From Larus michahellis (Eukaryota; Chordata; Aves; Charadriiformes; Laridae), in assembly GCF_964199755.1 (NCBI RefSeq), contig NC_133900.1, positions 80,460,727-80,524,726 of the forward strand: a stretch of 64,000 nt of DNA, in the 5' to 3' direction. Under the pieces are notes generated by a model, which worked only from the letters and a program-made list of their open reading frames with translations, had not been told where the DNA came from and ran no database searches. Position 1 is the stretch's first letter, and every line of letters begins with the position of its first letter. Below are positions 13,098 through 43,056 of this stretch, one piece after another. A program made the position numbers and the translations under genes.

Positions 13098-15411
13098 ATC
13101 ATTTACAAAAGCCTGTGGTATAGATAAAAGGGAGTGCAAGAAGTTCAGGTCAGATTTTGCTGAATTTAAGTTCTGCTGGAACATTTGGCCTACATTTTTA
13201 GTTCAGGAGATTTACCCTTCGTCTTGTCTGAAGGTTTACACAATATTGTCAACGCCACACATGTGACGGCTGTGAGTCAGATCTCTGAAAATAATGAAAA
13301 AAGCTTTAATATCAGGAGAATTTTTGTTGAGAAAAACTGCTTACAAATACTAATGGTAGCTTGTAAGCCTCTAGGATGGCCATAGGTCATGTTTTTCAGC
13401 TTTTCTCCCTGTAACCACAAGAGACAAAAATGTACTTTCTATGTGTAAAGGTGACCTTCCTACCCAGTCTTATGAATCTCACTGCTGCAGCTTTAAAAGG
13501 AATATCAAATACAGAACAGTCTGTAGAAAATTAAAAAATAATCAATACCAATCGAGTACAAAATCTCCATGTGTCGATATCAACTGTATTTATGAGGACA
13601 CTATGAGTTATTTATTTTACCATGTTTTTGCATTAAATAGCGCCTGGAGGCTAAATGAGATAAGTTTCCATCACATTATGCAGAGTAATATAAGAGGTCA
13701 GAAGCAACAGAAGGAGTTGCAAAAGGAGTGGTTTTCTTTGTTTTCAGTCAATGGCTGACAATACTCCAAACTGAAGTTCTGTTATCACCTTGAGATGTTC
13801 TTCTACCTTTTCCTTGCATGCCTCCATAACCCAAGGTAAATCTCCATTTACTTTGTGTCACACTGAAAAAAAAATATTCTTGTGGGCAGAAGAGAGTGCA
13901 CCACACATGCACATTCAAAACGTATTGCCAGTCCAGCTAATGTTTTAACACCTTAATAACCCATGTCGTCCAATTAACACAGAAAAGCTCCATTAATAAT
14001 ACGGGGAAAATTGCTATAGGAAGAAAATAGTCCTTCCTGCTACGTACCTCTTTTCTTTGGTGTGTGCTTGCCCTTCCAACGTCCCCTTGAGTCCTAAGGT
14101 CAATGGTTTCAGGCTTCCTGGAGAGGCTCTCGGGGGGAGGTGGGGTGGGAGGGTGTTGTGTGTACAGCACCCATCATCATCCTCATCCTGCACTGGAAGG
14201 ACTATGATGTTCATGGTGGGAATACCAAAGATCCATTTGAAATTATCTTTTTATTATTTTTATCACAGTCTGCTGCTTTCTCATTGCTCCCCAGCTGAAG
14301 TCTGAAAGATGCTCCCCCCAGCCCTGTTACCCCCAGGGGCTGTTGTTTGTTGCACACTGGTTCTCTGGGCTCTTTGGCCTTTACCACATACGGTTTTCCA
14401 TCGTTCAAGCTAACACAGGTCAGGCAGCAGCCTCTGACCACTGCACAACTGCTAAACCAAGCTACAACCAGCTCCGGCCGAGGCACAGAGAAGTGCTGGG
14501 TCCCCGCACACAGCCCGGTCAGTGCAAAGTCGGTGATTTCTCCTGGTGATGGCAAAAATCACATTTACCAGGCTAGCGCAACCAACTCATGTCTTTATAT
14601 TAGTCACATTTAGGCCTATTTTGTCTTCTCATTTTTCTTTATTCCTTTCACTTTGATTTGATTTTAAATTGAGTTGAGCTTTCAAAGCAAACAAAACTAC
14701 AGGGAAGGAAAAGAAGTCCGTAATAAAAAATTCTACTGTTTGCAGTAGAATGAAAGGGCTGAACCAGCTAAAGAATGGGTACGAAAATACAAACAAATAA
14801 ATATTCTCCTGAAGACATTTCAAGTTCAAAAAGCCACGTGTATTATAGAAAAAAAAAAAAAAAAAAGTGGTATTGCTGTTGGTGATCACAGGCAGCCGCT
14901 GGGGGGAAGACTATCCAGCCCACCTGCCCTGTGCAAGGCAGGGCCAGTTGCACCATGGTGTAACCTAGGCCTAAATACTTCCAGTGATGGAAGTTCCACA
15001 ACATCCTTGACTGTCCCCTATTGACTGTTTCACTCTCTTTACCCCAGACAGTTATTCTCAGCATCCTTCTTACTGTAACATAAGGCCATTAGTTTTTCTT
15101 TAATCCACAAATATCTATAAAACGCTGGTTCCTTCACTGATGCACATAAAGAACATCTCTCTCCTCCTGCCTGACTGGTGCAAGTTTTACTATGATCAAT
15201 GACCAATTTGAAATTATACAGTTGTAGTAGAACGGCGAGATATTATTTCCCCTTCTGCTTCTTGAGAACCTGTAGTACCTGGGACATCATTCTGCATGGT
15301 CCCCTTGGGTTGTGTCCAGAGCAAATGCTGGACACTAACAAGTCATGTTTTCATTTCTGCCCAATTCTGAACAATTTATCCATTTCAGACAATCTCAGTA
15401 TTGTTTTTTCA
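13098..15411. other. Non-coding intergenic stretch
   Basis: No coding exon is supported. It includes a pure A-run of about 18 at 14849-14866, a possible old retroposon tail, but without a recognisable body. Confidence 0.5.
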
Positions 15412-15970
15412 CAGAAGCACAGAACGGTCGGGGTTGGAAGGGACCTCTGGAGATCATCTAGTCCAACCCCCTGCTAGAGCAGGGTCACCCAGAGCAAGTT
15501 GGACAGGAACGCATCCAGGTGGGTTTTGAATGTCTCCAGAGAAGGAGACTCCACCACCTCTCTGGGCAGCCTCTTCCAGTGCTCTGCCACCCTCAAAGGA
15601 AAGAAGTTTTTCCTCATGTTCAGATGGAATTTCCTGTATTCCAGCTCATGTCCATTGCCCCTTGTCCTGTCACTGGGCACCACTGAGAAGAGCTTGGCCC
15701 CACCCTCCTGACACCCACCCTTTAGACTTTTATAATCATTGATAAGATCCCCTCTCAGTTTTGTCTTCTCTGGGCTAAACAGCCCCAGGTCTCTCAGCCT
15801 TTCCTCATCAGAGAGGTTCTCCAGTCCTTTGATCATCTTTGTAGCCCTCCGCTGGACTCTTTCCAGTAGTTCCTTGTCTTTCTAACTGAGGAGCCCAGAA
15901 CTGGACACAGTGCTCCAGATGTGGCCTCACCAGGGCAGAGTAGAGGGGAGAATGACCTCCCTCGATCTGC
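15412..15970 (-). mobile_element. CR1 LINE fragment
   Basis: Minus-strand CR1: 3' end at 15412-15480, 3' UTR, then ORF2 C-terminus reading [20 protein letters not shown] and [16 protein letters not shown]. It belongs to the same subfamily as the copy at 34971-35488. Truncated at about 15970. Confidence 0.9.
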
Positions 15971-18900
15971 TTTTCCAGACATGAAAATCTGACAAAGGAA
16001 TTCTGAACAGCTAGGAATACTTTTGGTGGTAAGAACCAGTCATTAGAGTACAGCCTAAGTTTGCTTTAAGATTATAATATGCAGTAGTGTGTGAGTGCCA
16101 GGCTCTCACATAGCCCCCCAGGCTGAGGTTTCCCCCAACTCTGTCTCCCCCCGGCTCCCTGATTCAGGGCCAGACAACTGCACTGTGCCCAGGCCGGCCG
16201 CAAGCCAAGCTCCCCGGAGAGAGCAGATGTGCTCGGGGCCTTGACTGTGTCTTTCAACGGGTTTGATGCCTATTTATTAAAATGTGAAACATTATGGAGC
16301 TCCATAGGCAGGGAGCTGTGGGCAAATAGCGCTTGCTTGGCTTGATTTGGTCAGCCTCCGTGTCCTGCTGTCCCTTAACGCCCCTGTACCATGCAGAAAA
16401 TTGGAGATAAACCTATCCAGTCTTTCAACTCCCCGAGTTCTACAGATGAGGATGCTAATTTAATTATTTACTATTATTTATCAGCTATAGGAATGAAAAT
16501 CTTTTAGATCTACTTTTTAGATCTTTTTTTAGGTCCTTTTTAGATTTAGTAATAATACTCTAACCAAAGCTATACTAGAACAAGTTCATTTTGTTGTCTT
16601 AGCTATTAAACACAAAACAAATTAGAGCAAAAGTGCCACCTAGCGACAAAACTATTGAAAGCTGTTTTAGAATACGTGAAAACGCTTTTCTTTTCCCCTG
16701 AAATTTTCCCTGAACATGCAGTTGAGTGTTAAAGAAATCAGAGGCTTACTGAGAGCCATAAAAACCTAGATAAGCTTTGCTGGAAAGCTTTACTGGAAAG
16801 AAATATACAACCTCTTTATTCCACTCCTTTTTCATGTTCATAGTTATTTCAGCGCTCCCACCGGCCCATTCTGCCCATCTTAAAGTTTTGGACTCTTTGA
16901 AGTCCAAAGTTGTGGATTATGTGGACTCATTCAATATGAATCATCTAAATGTTTTATTAACTGTTCACCACAGCTCCTCCAACAAAAGAGTTCAGAAAAT
17001 TAGCTGCATTCAGTGCTGCTTATGGCATCAAGTCATCTGTCAAAACAGCCAAATCCCAGGAAGCCCAGAGGAGAGGAGCAGCTCTGAAGCCGACATACCT
17101 TTGTCTTCCTTCCCCCCGTCCCCCATGGGATGTCACTGCTCCTCCCTCCTTCCCCAGTCACATCAGGTGATCTGTTGAGCACATCTTCTTCCCTATGCAA
17201 TGTGTGCGGCACAAGTTCAAAACCAAAATGCTCGTGCTTGAAGTTCTTAAGTGGTGAACCACAAGACAAGGGAATCACTCACAGTGCAGAAACACAAGAG
17301 CTTCAGGAGCGATATAGATGGTTCTTTCCATAAGCATGCTGCTGTTCCATGAGCAGCATTCAACCAACAGGACCGGTTGAAAAAGCAATGCTGTACTAGG
17401 GACGAGCAATGCAATAAACCTCAGGGAGGCTACATCACCCATTAACACCCTAGAATAGCGATTTCTCCAGACCACCTGTGATAATTAAAATGATAGCGTT
17501 CTTCACATGACCTTCGGAGGCAAAAATGAGCAAAGGGGTAATTGGGAGACAAAATCTACCAGATGGTAAAATCAGTGGAAAAAAAGCATGGAAGTACAGA
17601 CATGAGGCTGACGATTCAGACTGATAGGTCGATGTAGAGCAGCAAATCATAGCAGAGGTGTGTGGCGATACGCTCAGGGCTGAGCACAGCATAGTCAGTC
17701 ATGTTAGGGCAGCACTGCACTTCAGATGACTCTACAACTTTCTAGCATACAAAGAGTATACGAAGAGCTAATAATTCCATTTCTGCACCATACCTCATTA
17801 GTCTTCAGGTCCTGGGGTACAGTTGCATGGGACTGGAAGGGACGTCTACGTGCTCCATCATGTTTTCAGTTCCAGGTGCCCAGATGAGTACCTGCTCTTT
17901 GAGATTTTCTGTCTTCAGCTTGCACCGATTCTTATTTTGTTCAAACACTTCTCTCAATGACTTCACCTCAGCTTTAGTTCCCCTCAGCTCCTTTCGATCT
18001 CTTCGTGCATGCCCGGTGCATGCATTCCTCGTCCTTCAGCGCATTCACCCCCCTTTCCTGGTCTTCACAAACAAACCAGCTAACAGAAATGTGGGAACTG
18101 ACTCAACGCTGCCAACATCACATTGTGATGTGAAAATAGTACAAAGTATACAAAGGGTGACTACAGAAAATGGAAAAAAAAAAAAAATCACCAACAACGA
18201 AACCCCACCTTCCCCTGTCCCCATTTTCCATTTCCATGGCAGGTAGCACAAGAAGTAGCAGAATTAAATTTTGGGAAATATTGTTGAATTCATTGAGAAG
18301 CAAAAACTTTGCACCAGGAATACCTTGTGCAAGGTGAGTGTAGAACCTCTGTGGCTAGAGGCTAGAGAAACTCTGGTCATGAATGGTGTAGGGGTTCTCG
18401 ATGGTGCACGAGGGTAGGATGGTGCAGTAGTTAATGTCTAAAGACCTTCTCCAGATCTCTTTTCTAAGATCATATGAAAATTAAGAAACATTAAGATGCA
18501 AAACAACTGGTTTACATCTCCACTGCATAACTCTCATGCAAAAATTTCTTGTAACATACAACACTCCACAGTAACTCTAATACATCTATAAATATCAATA
18601 TCCTCATTTACAATACAAAGACTACAGGAAAAACAATTAATTTACTATTCCAGGAAATGTTTGAGTAAAAATATGTGATATTTCATATCTGTTATTATTG
18701 TTCAAAGAGACAAATTACCGTTGCCCTCTATTTGAAGTGGAAATGCATTTTTAATGGATTGTGATGTAGATATTTCATTTTTAAAAAATGAGCTAGCAAT
18801 AATTTTCCAAAGAATCCTCCATATATACTAGAAATTAGACAGAGAATAAGAATCCACACTTTAATTTAACTGAGTGAGTTCTACTATGAAGAGCACCACC

Positions 18901-20698
18901 ACAAACTATTTTGATTTCATCCAGTTTCTTATTTTTCAGCATTTGAGACGCGTTTTTCGTCACAGCAGAATAACGTTTTTTCACAGAACAAATAAAACTT
19001 ACGCTAAAAGTTTATATCAAATTGTTCCCTGGTCCTTTTCTGGGGAAGCAGAGGAAATGGGCACACTCAGTGATCTCTGGACACCTTCACTGCAAGAATT
19101 TTTAGTTCTCCCAGGAAGAAGAAAAGAGACTTCATTTTGTCTGATTCCCAGCCCAGATCACGTTAAAGAAGATATACTTCAGCCTCAGACACTAGGCAAA
19201 GAACCAGCAGTGGTAGGAAACACCAAGCAATGCCGGTTTAATGGAAGCTGCGTTTGTTTGTTTATGATTTGATTAAAATGACCACAGAGAAGGCTATTAC
19301 AAGGTAAAGAGTCCACTTGAGCAGCACCGTGGTCTGCCTTACTTTATGACCAACTAATTGCTCTCCAGACGATCACGACACATAGAAAGCGTTTCATCTG
19401 TGCCTGAACGAGACTGTAAATTTCTGGGATGAGGAACCTTATTTGTGCAAAAACTCCGGACAGACTAATGCTGCCATTCAACACATCAACAGGGGTGAAT
19501 GCCCCTTGCAGGATTTCTGCCCACCTAGCGTAAGTGAGATTATGGGCTTTACTGATTTTCAGTGTAACTAAAAGAGCTGAACATAAGACACCGCCGGAGA
19601 CACTTGCCATTAATCAAAATAGCAACTAAAGCACTGGTGTTTATGTCCTGTACCAACATAAACAGAGGCAGATTTAAAGCATAAGGCCAGGCTTTTCTTT
19701 AATGAGATTGAGATAGGTTTTGTGGCTGTTGGCTTTTTAAAATTATTTTTCCCCGGGGAGGTAGAGGAGAAGGGAGAATAAATAACAGTCATAAACTGCC
19801 TCTCATTTAGTGCAAGCTACTATTGGTACCAGAGAGCTTAAGCAATATAACAATAACACCAATGTGTTTCTATCTATGAGTCTAAAGGTCTCAGTGAATT
19901 TCATATTATGCCAGTGTATAAATCCACAGAAAGGTCAGAGGTTCCCTCATGTAGTTCTTCTTAAATGAAGTCATAAGGACTTCATAAAGTTTCCAGGAAC
20001 TCCTGCATTCTCCACATAATATCTATTCCTGTTACTCACTTGTAGCTATCAGGAACTTGTGATGGATGAACAGACAGCTAATGCAAAACTTCACTGAAGA
20101 GTATCTGTTCTAGGTGAAAATATACTGGAATAAGATATTTTATCTGGTCAACAGCTGCTCATGAAGGATGTACGCGGCCACTGAGATCCCTTATCCTTTC
20201 CACAGGAAGAGCTAAGTTACCTTTGACATGTTGCTGTCACCGGGTATGCTCCTGAGGAATAACACACGGTGCTCCGGGGGGTCTCCAGAGCCCTGCTGAG
20301 CTGCCGTTCCTCTTCGTTACTCCAGCAGCCACAAACCCGAAAGTCTCACAGCAGACAACAAAATGAAACACACACCAAAAAAAAAAATAAAAAGAAAAAA
20401 GAAAAAAGAAAAGCACATGCATTTTGTATGCATTTGAAAAAGCAGCTGATGATAGCATTATTATGAGAAAGCACTAAAGGTTATCAGTTTGATGTTGCAC
20501 CTGCTCTTCAGCACACACACAGCCTGAGTATTGGCAGACGGGTATTTCGGACGGTCTCCTGATGATTCTTCTTTAGAGAGTTTCAGTCTCTGTTTTCGTA
20601 CCGAAGCAATTCCTTTGTTTCTTCAGCAGCTCTTTTCCAGCTGTTTTCATTCTTTCCCCATGAGGACAGAACCACATTTGAATGCTAGGAACATTTCC

Positions 20699-20721
20699 TT
20701 TTTTTTTTTTTTTTTTTTTTT
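20699..20721. repeat. Poly(T) homopolymer, 23 bp
   Basis: An uninterrupted T run. No retroposon body or target-site duplication is obvious next to it. Confidence 0.9.
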
Positions 20722-20998
20722 GCCGTGTTTTCTATTTTTTCCTACTCTTTCTCAGTCCCTTGTTTAAGTCTCTAGGTTTTTGACAGCATGTCTGAGGTTT
20801 GCTGATATTTTACAGCAGTTGTGGATTAAACAGAGCACGAAAAGGCCATCAGCCCCCACCTTTATCTCCCATTCTGCTTCTGCATGTCGGCTCTCTGACC
20901 ATCCACAGCCACCACGGGGATTCCCCAAGCAAGAGACCTCCAGCACCGAGCACCACTGGTGCTGCAAGCCCCTGCTTTGAATTTTGATTCTTTACAAA

Positions 20999-21019
20999 AC
21001 CAACCAACCAACCAACCAA
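20999..21019. repeat. CCAA tetranucleotide microsatellite
   Basis: About five tandem CCAA units. Confidence 0.85.
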
Positions 21020-22215
21020 GCCCCCTCAGCCTTTGAATACAGCTTTGGAATTCGGGGTGCGTTGACTGCGGTCAGCTTAGCACTGCGCTCCCCGGGAAGC
21101 ACTCCCACCCCCGGGGCTCCTCGCACGCTCAGCCACAGATAATACAACTCTTCGCGACCTCGTAGTTGTGGAATTGCATTTTCCCTCAGCGTTAGCTGCA
21201 AATAAAGCCTCAAAAAATTAAACGCAGAAGTCATTTTCAGCAGCTTGATTGTTTTCCTCCATAAATTTGACATGTTTAATTTCTAATCTCCGCGACCTCA
21301 TTTACTTGTAAAGCCGCTCCTGCTGTTTACCTCCACAACATCCCCACTGTGTGTGTCTAGCAATTATGAGTAGCACTCTAGAACACGTTTTCAGCAATTA
21401 AAGTAATGTCTCGATGATTAGGAAACAAGCTCATGTGGTTCCGCAAAGACAAAGGCTAAGTCCTGTGCCTTCCTTTCTGATTCAGTGTGAAATGCTGCCT
21501 CTTAGAAGGGGAAAATAATACATTTCTGACTGCTGTTTCTCACACGAGTGTCAATTTTGGCCACAAAGCATATTTGCTACCAGACACAAAATAAGGAGAA
21601 AAGATAAAAGGAAACAAGGAGAAAAAGGAAGAGAAAGCTGTTTCTTTAATCCCAGGAGCTAGGGATCTGGGAAATAAAAATATATTGTGCTATGGACCAA
21701 TGACATATGATGCCTCTAAAGGGGGTGATTCTTTAGTCGACTTTCTGGATGTTCTGCTTCAAGGGAAGTCGACCCACATGATCATTCTTATCACAAAACT
21801 GTCTACAGAAATTAGAATAACGTAAGGGAAAGACAGCGCTGTTAACACACTTGCAAAATTTTTACTGAAAAGCTTGCCGAGGCCCTGGGTTTGTTTTCTC
21901 GGTTAGTATTGCCACCTTTTTGACTAATACTGTGCGGAAACAAGGTTTACACAACCGTATAGGCTTCTCCCTGCCTCAGCTTCCCTTCCCCAAGCCCCTT
22001 AGTATGTTTGTAACTGGTTGGCCCATTTCAACCAAATTCGGAGAGGGGAGAAAATCTCCATTGCTGTGTCCCCATCTCAGAACTCAGGAGCAGTTCCCAG
22101 CTCCATGCACACGCTGCAACCTCATCCATTCCCATTTTATTCTAGAAAGGACAGAAGAAATCAATGGCTCAGACATACTCTTTTTTTTTTTCCTGTCAAA
22201 TCAGTGGCCACAGAG

Positions 22216-22246
22216 TTTATTTTTATTACCATTTTTTTTATTTATT
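22216..22246 (-). promoter_or_regulatory. Cluster of polyadenylation signals for KLKB1
   Basis: Four AATAAA hexamers read on the minus strand (complement at 22216-22221, 22222-22227, 22237-22242 and 22241-22246), about 175-205 nt after the KLKB1 stop. This suggests a short 3' UTR. Which hexamer is used cannot be told. Confidence 0.6.
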
Positions 22247-22419
22247 AATGGCAAAGTTCATTCCTTCCTGTTTTTCTACTTTTTTCAATCAAGCCTTTGA
22301 CGTTCCAGGCTAACGAGAAATACCGTGTAAACAAACCTTCACACACTTCATTCCATCGGTCCCAGGGTTATGATTCCACGACGTCCCTTTGAGCCAGGCA
22401 GGCAACGCTCAACGCTACG

Positions 22420-39713
<17,294 letters not shown>

Positions 39714-40301
39714 CCTAAAAAACATTAAAAAAAAAAATCATTCTTTAGGATAAGTTTAATAAAGGGTGTATAATTAGTTTTATAAAGTACCACAAGGCAT
39801 ATTGCTGGATGATTTACACATGCACCGTTACACCATAAACTCAAAATGACGCAGAGAATTACAAATTACAGCTGTGATGTACAGTTACGCTATGCATAAA
39901 ATAACCTGAAAGAGCAACAAAGATTTTGGCCTTTACTTATTGTTGCAAGGAGCAATAAAGCTTATAAGCACTTAGAGAATTCATACTTTGTTTTACAGAA
40001 GAACGTTTATTTTTGCTTAGACTAGGAGCAATATTCATCAAAATGTCATTAAACCTGACTCCTGGTAGTTAAGTGGACACTATTAGCAGCGTAGCAAACA
40101 AATGACTGGCACTCACACTTGCTTCTGGTATATGTTATGTACATTTTTAAAAATTTATTTTTATTTTTTTTATATACTACAACTTAAGCATTGAAAGAAT
40201 CAAATAAATTAACCACGCAACACGATCCATAAATAGATCGATACTGTCTTGTTGCTACGAGAACCTTTCACTGAATATCAATTGCAATAATGGTTACATA
40301 C

Positions 40302-40344
40302 CTGAACGTACAGTAGGTCTGGATGAATGGAAGAGGTTTATGCT
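40302..40344 (-). other. Candidate non-coding 5' exon of KLKB1
   Basis: On the minus strand a run of about 16 T followed by AG ends at 40345, and a strong donor CAG|GTATGT lies at 40302/40301. The 43-nt segment between would splice to the acceptor at 39715, just before the ATG. Human KLKB1 also has an untranslated first exon. The segment could instead be the end of a longer first exon, because the T-run AG may be coincidental. No TATA element was identified. Confidence 0.35.
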
Positions 40345-40604
40345 CTAAAAAAAAAAAAAAAAGAAAAAAGAAAAAAACACCAAAAAACATAAAACCAAAA
40401 GTCAACAGTTTGTGTTAAATATCACTGTGCCTGCGATGCTAGCTTATCTTTAATATTTACTTTGAATGGGTCCTCTTTCTGTCAATATTCTAACTGACCT
40501 TGGGCCACGTTTTCAGAGCATACATCATCTACAGCGCATTGAAATCAATGTCCGGGGTTTACACCCGCTGAGCGTCTGCCTCTTGATGGCATTTTAAAAT
40601 GAAA

Positions 40605-40855
40605 GAATCATAGAATGGGTTGGGTTGGCCACGAGCAGGAACATCTTCAACCAGACCAGGTTGCTCAGAGCCCCGTCCAGCCTGGCCTTGAATGTTTCCA
40701 GGGATGGGGCATCTACCACCTCTCCGGGCAACCTGGGCCAGTGTCTCACCACCCTCAATGTAAAAAAATTTCTTCCCTATAGCTAGTCTACATCCCCACT
40801 CTTTCAGTTTAAAACCGTTACCCCTTGTCCTATTGCTACACTCCCCCATAAAAAC
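40605..40855 (-). mobile_element. CR1 3' fragment upstream of KLKB1
   Basis: Complement of the CR1 3' UTR: CAGGTTGCTCAGAGCCCCGT, CAGCCTGGCCTTGAATGTTT and TTACCCCTTGTCCTATTGCT. It lies about 260 bp upstream of the candidate first exon, so it could overlap the KLKB1 promoter region. Confidence 0.88.
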
Positions 40856-40859
40856 CTCC

Positions 40860-42732
40860 CATAAAAAAAAACCTGTTTGGGGATAGGTGAAATGTAAATG
40901 CAACAGAAAGAAATCAACCTTAGTTTACAGCTGATCTGAATCACTTGGTTTGATTCCGACAATTATCGTAACCAAAACAAAATAAACTTCAAGCCCAAAA
41001 AAATTCTTTCAAATCTTAAAAAAGAAATAAATAAGACGTTTCATTTCATAGTGAAATTGCCAAAGGGACAACTCTTCCTTCCTCCCCTCTCTTTTTCCTC
41101 TTTTCTTTTAGATTGAGTATGTTGGATACATATGTCATACTTAAAAAAATATCTAGATCAAAAGATTTCACCCAGCTGTGACCCTTTTGGACATCCTGAT
41201 GACTGAAATGACTTCTCTGTGACTTCTGTGTCACCAAGGTCTCCAAATCCTCCTTACAGTGGAGGAACTGTCTCAAAAAAAAAAAAAAGTCTTCATCCTC
41301 ACCTGTGCATCAATGTGCTGACACACTTGTAGGAGAGGACTCAGAGGTTTTCAGTACAACAGGTTTCGGTTTTATGTGCTCTTTTCTGTTTTGAGTGTGT
41401 AACAGCGACAAGGGAGAGTGCTGAAAGGCTTTACTGCAAAACACATCGATTATTCCTGTAACATGAAGTGTTTTGAGACCAAGATGCCCGTACAGCTCTG
41501 ACCTTTAGCTCGGAAGAGGAGATTTTCCATCGGCCATGGGGTGTAGAGGTATCATGGGATTACAGCTACAGGATAACACACTATCCCCAGCCACCACCAC
41601 GGAAGCCTTTCAGCGTAACCTCAAGTATGTCACTTAGTCTCTCTTTTCTCATCTATAAAACGATAATAATCCTTTACACTTCTGGAAAAATATCACCTGT
41701 GCTTCGAATTACTGAATTTTCACATTCCTGAAAGTAATCACATAAACTATCATGTATCTGAATACTTATAAACAAAACAAGGTGAATTCATACACTTTTC
41801 TGTTGCTCAACCTGCATGGTATCCAATTCAAATAATTATTCTTCCTTCTTTGTGTCTATGCATGTCACTTGGTGGCACAAAAGGGATTATAATTTGTCTC
41901 CAAGGACTTCTAATTTCTTCACTTTTCTCATCCAGGTTTTCCATCTCAGTTATTGTGCAGTGTTAGTCCAGTTCCTTACTGTCTTATTAAAAAACAAAAT
42001 GAAATAAACCAAAAACCCAACCCCACGCTTCTGGAAAAATAAGGTATAAAGTTCAAAGAAACAAAAAAACAGGGCAGATTCCTCATAAGTTTCACCAAGA
42101 TCATGTGTCTCATCGTAGAATATGCAGTCATACCAATTCATCAGAAGCTTCCGTAAGATTTCATTTCTATAATCCATTCTCTCTATTTTAGAAATTTTTC
42201 TCATGAAAAGGAATCTTTTGGTGATGGTTGTTTCATAAGGAAACCGGTGGGGGGAAAAAGAAAAAGAAAAAAAGACTTTCTTAAAGCAGCAGTTCTCAAA
42301 TTCATATGTCGCACTCCTTCCAAAAGCAAACATCATTTTAACTCCATCTATACGGGCACCAATTGGAATTGATGGTGAAGCGGAGAAATAAGGCGGCAAT
42401 GCTATTCAAAGAGAATCACAATGATCACACTCACTTCGGAAAATACATGCGTTTTCTTCCAGTGGGCCTGCTCCTCACACGACAAATGCTCCTGTTCACA
42501 CCGCTGCACCCTCACTCAAATCACATCACAGAAAAGAATGCGTTACGAACCCCGTGCTCCTGAATGAATTGTTGTTTATTATATCATAGGACAAATTATA
42601 AAATATGCTGAGACACTCAGCTGGTATCAGTTTACACAGTTTCACTGAAATCCAAAGAGATTACGTGATTTATACTAGGAGAGGAGCTAGAAATTCAAAG
42701 CGCGTAGAATACCAAAACCATCTAATACTCCG
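40860..42732. other. Intergenic spacer between KLKB1 and CYP4V2, proximal part
   Basis: AT-rich; no exon or repeat family recognised. Confidence 0.5.
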
Positions 42733-43056
42733 GGGAGACCTTAGAGACTCTTCCAGTACTTTAAGGGGGCCCACAGGAAAGATGGGGGCAAACTTTTTAG
42801 CAGGGCCAGTTGCGATAGGTAAAGGGGTAATGTCTTGAAACTGAAAGAGGGGAGATTTAGACTAGATATAAGGAAGAAATTTTTTACACTGAGGGTGGTG
42901 AGACAGTGGCTCAGGTTGCTCAGAGAGGTGGCAGATGGCCCATCCCTGGAAACATTCAAGATCAGGTTGGATGGGGCTCCGAGCAACCTGATCTACTTGA
43001 AATGTCCCATGGCCTTTAAAGGTCCTTCCAACCCAAAGTCTATTCTCTGTCTGTCT
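42733..43056 (+). mobile_element. CR1 3' fragment
   Basis: Plus-strand 3' part: GGGGAGATTTAGACTAGATA, TGAGGGTGGTGAGACAGTGG, GCCCATCCCTGGAAACATTC, then AAAGGTCCTTCCAACCCAAA. The tail repeat is degenerate. Confidence 0.87.

Larger units (their letters stand above)
15971..22200. other. Non-coding 3' flank of KLKB1
   Basis: About 6 kb without a recognised exon or repeat family. It holds a T-run of 23 at 20699-20721 and a CCAA tetranucleotide repeat near 20999-21019. No second apple-domain or trypsin-like exon was found here. Confidence 0.55.

Noticed and set aside
14849-14866. A/T homopolymers (also 20699, 43960, 50964) as tails of processed pseudogenes
   Set aside because: No gene-like body or flanking target-site duplication could be recognised next to any of them.
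1-22200. MTNR1A exons expected downstream of KLKB1/F11 from mammalian synteny
   Set aside because: No seven-helix receptor coding sequence was found; the gene may lie beyond the window.
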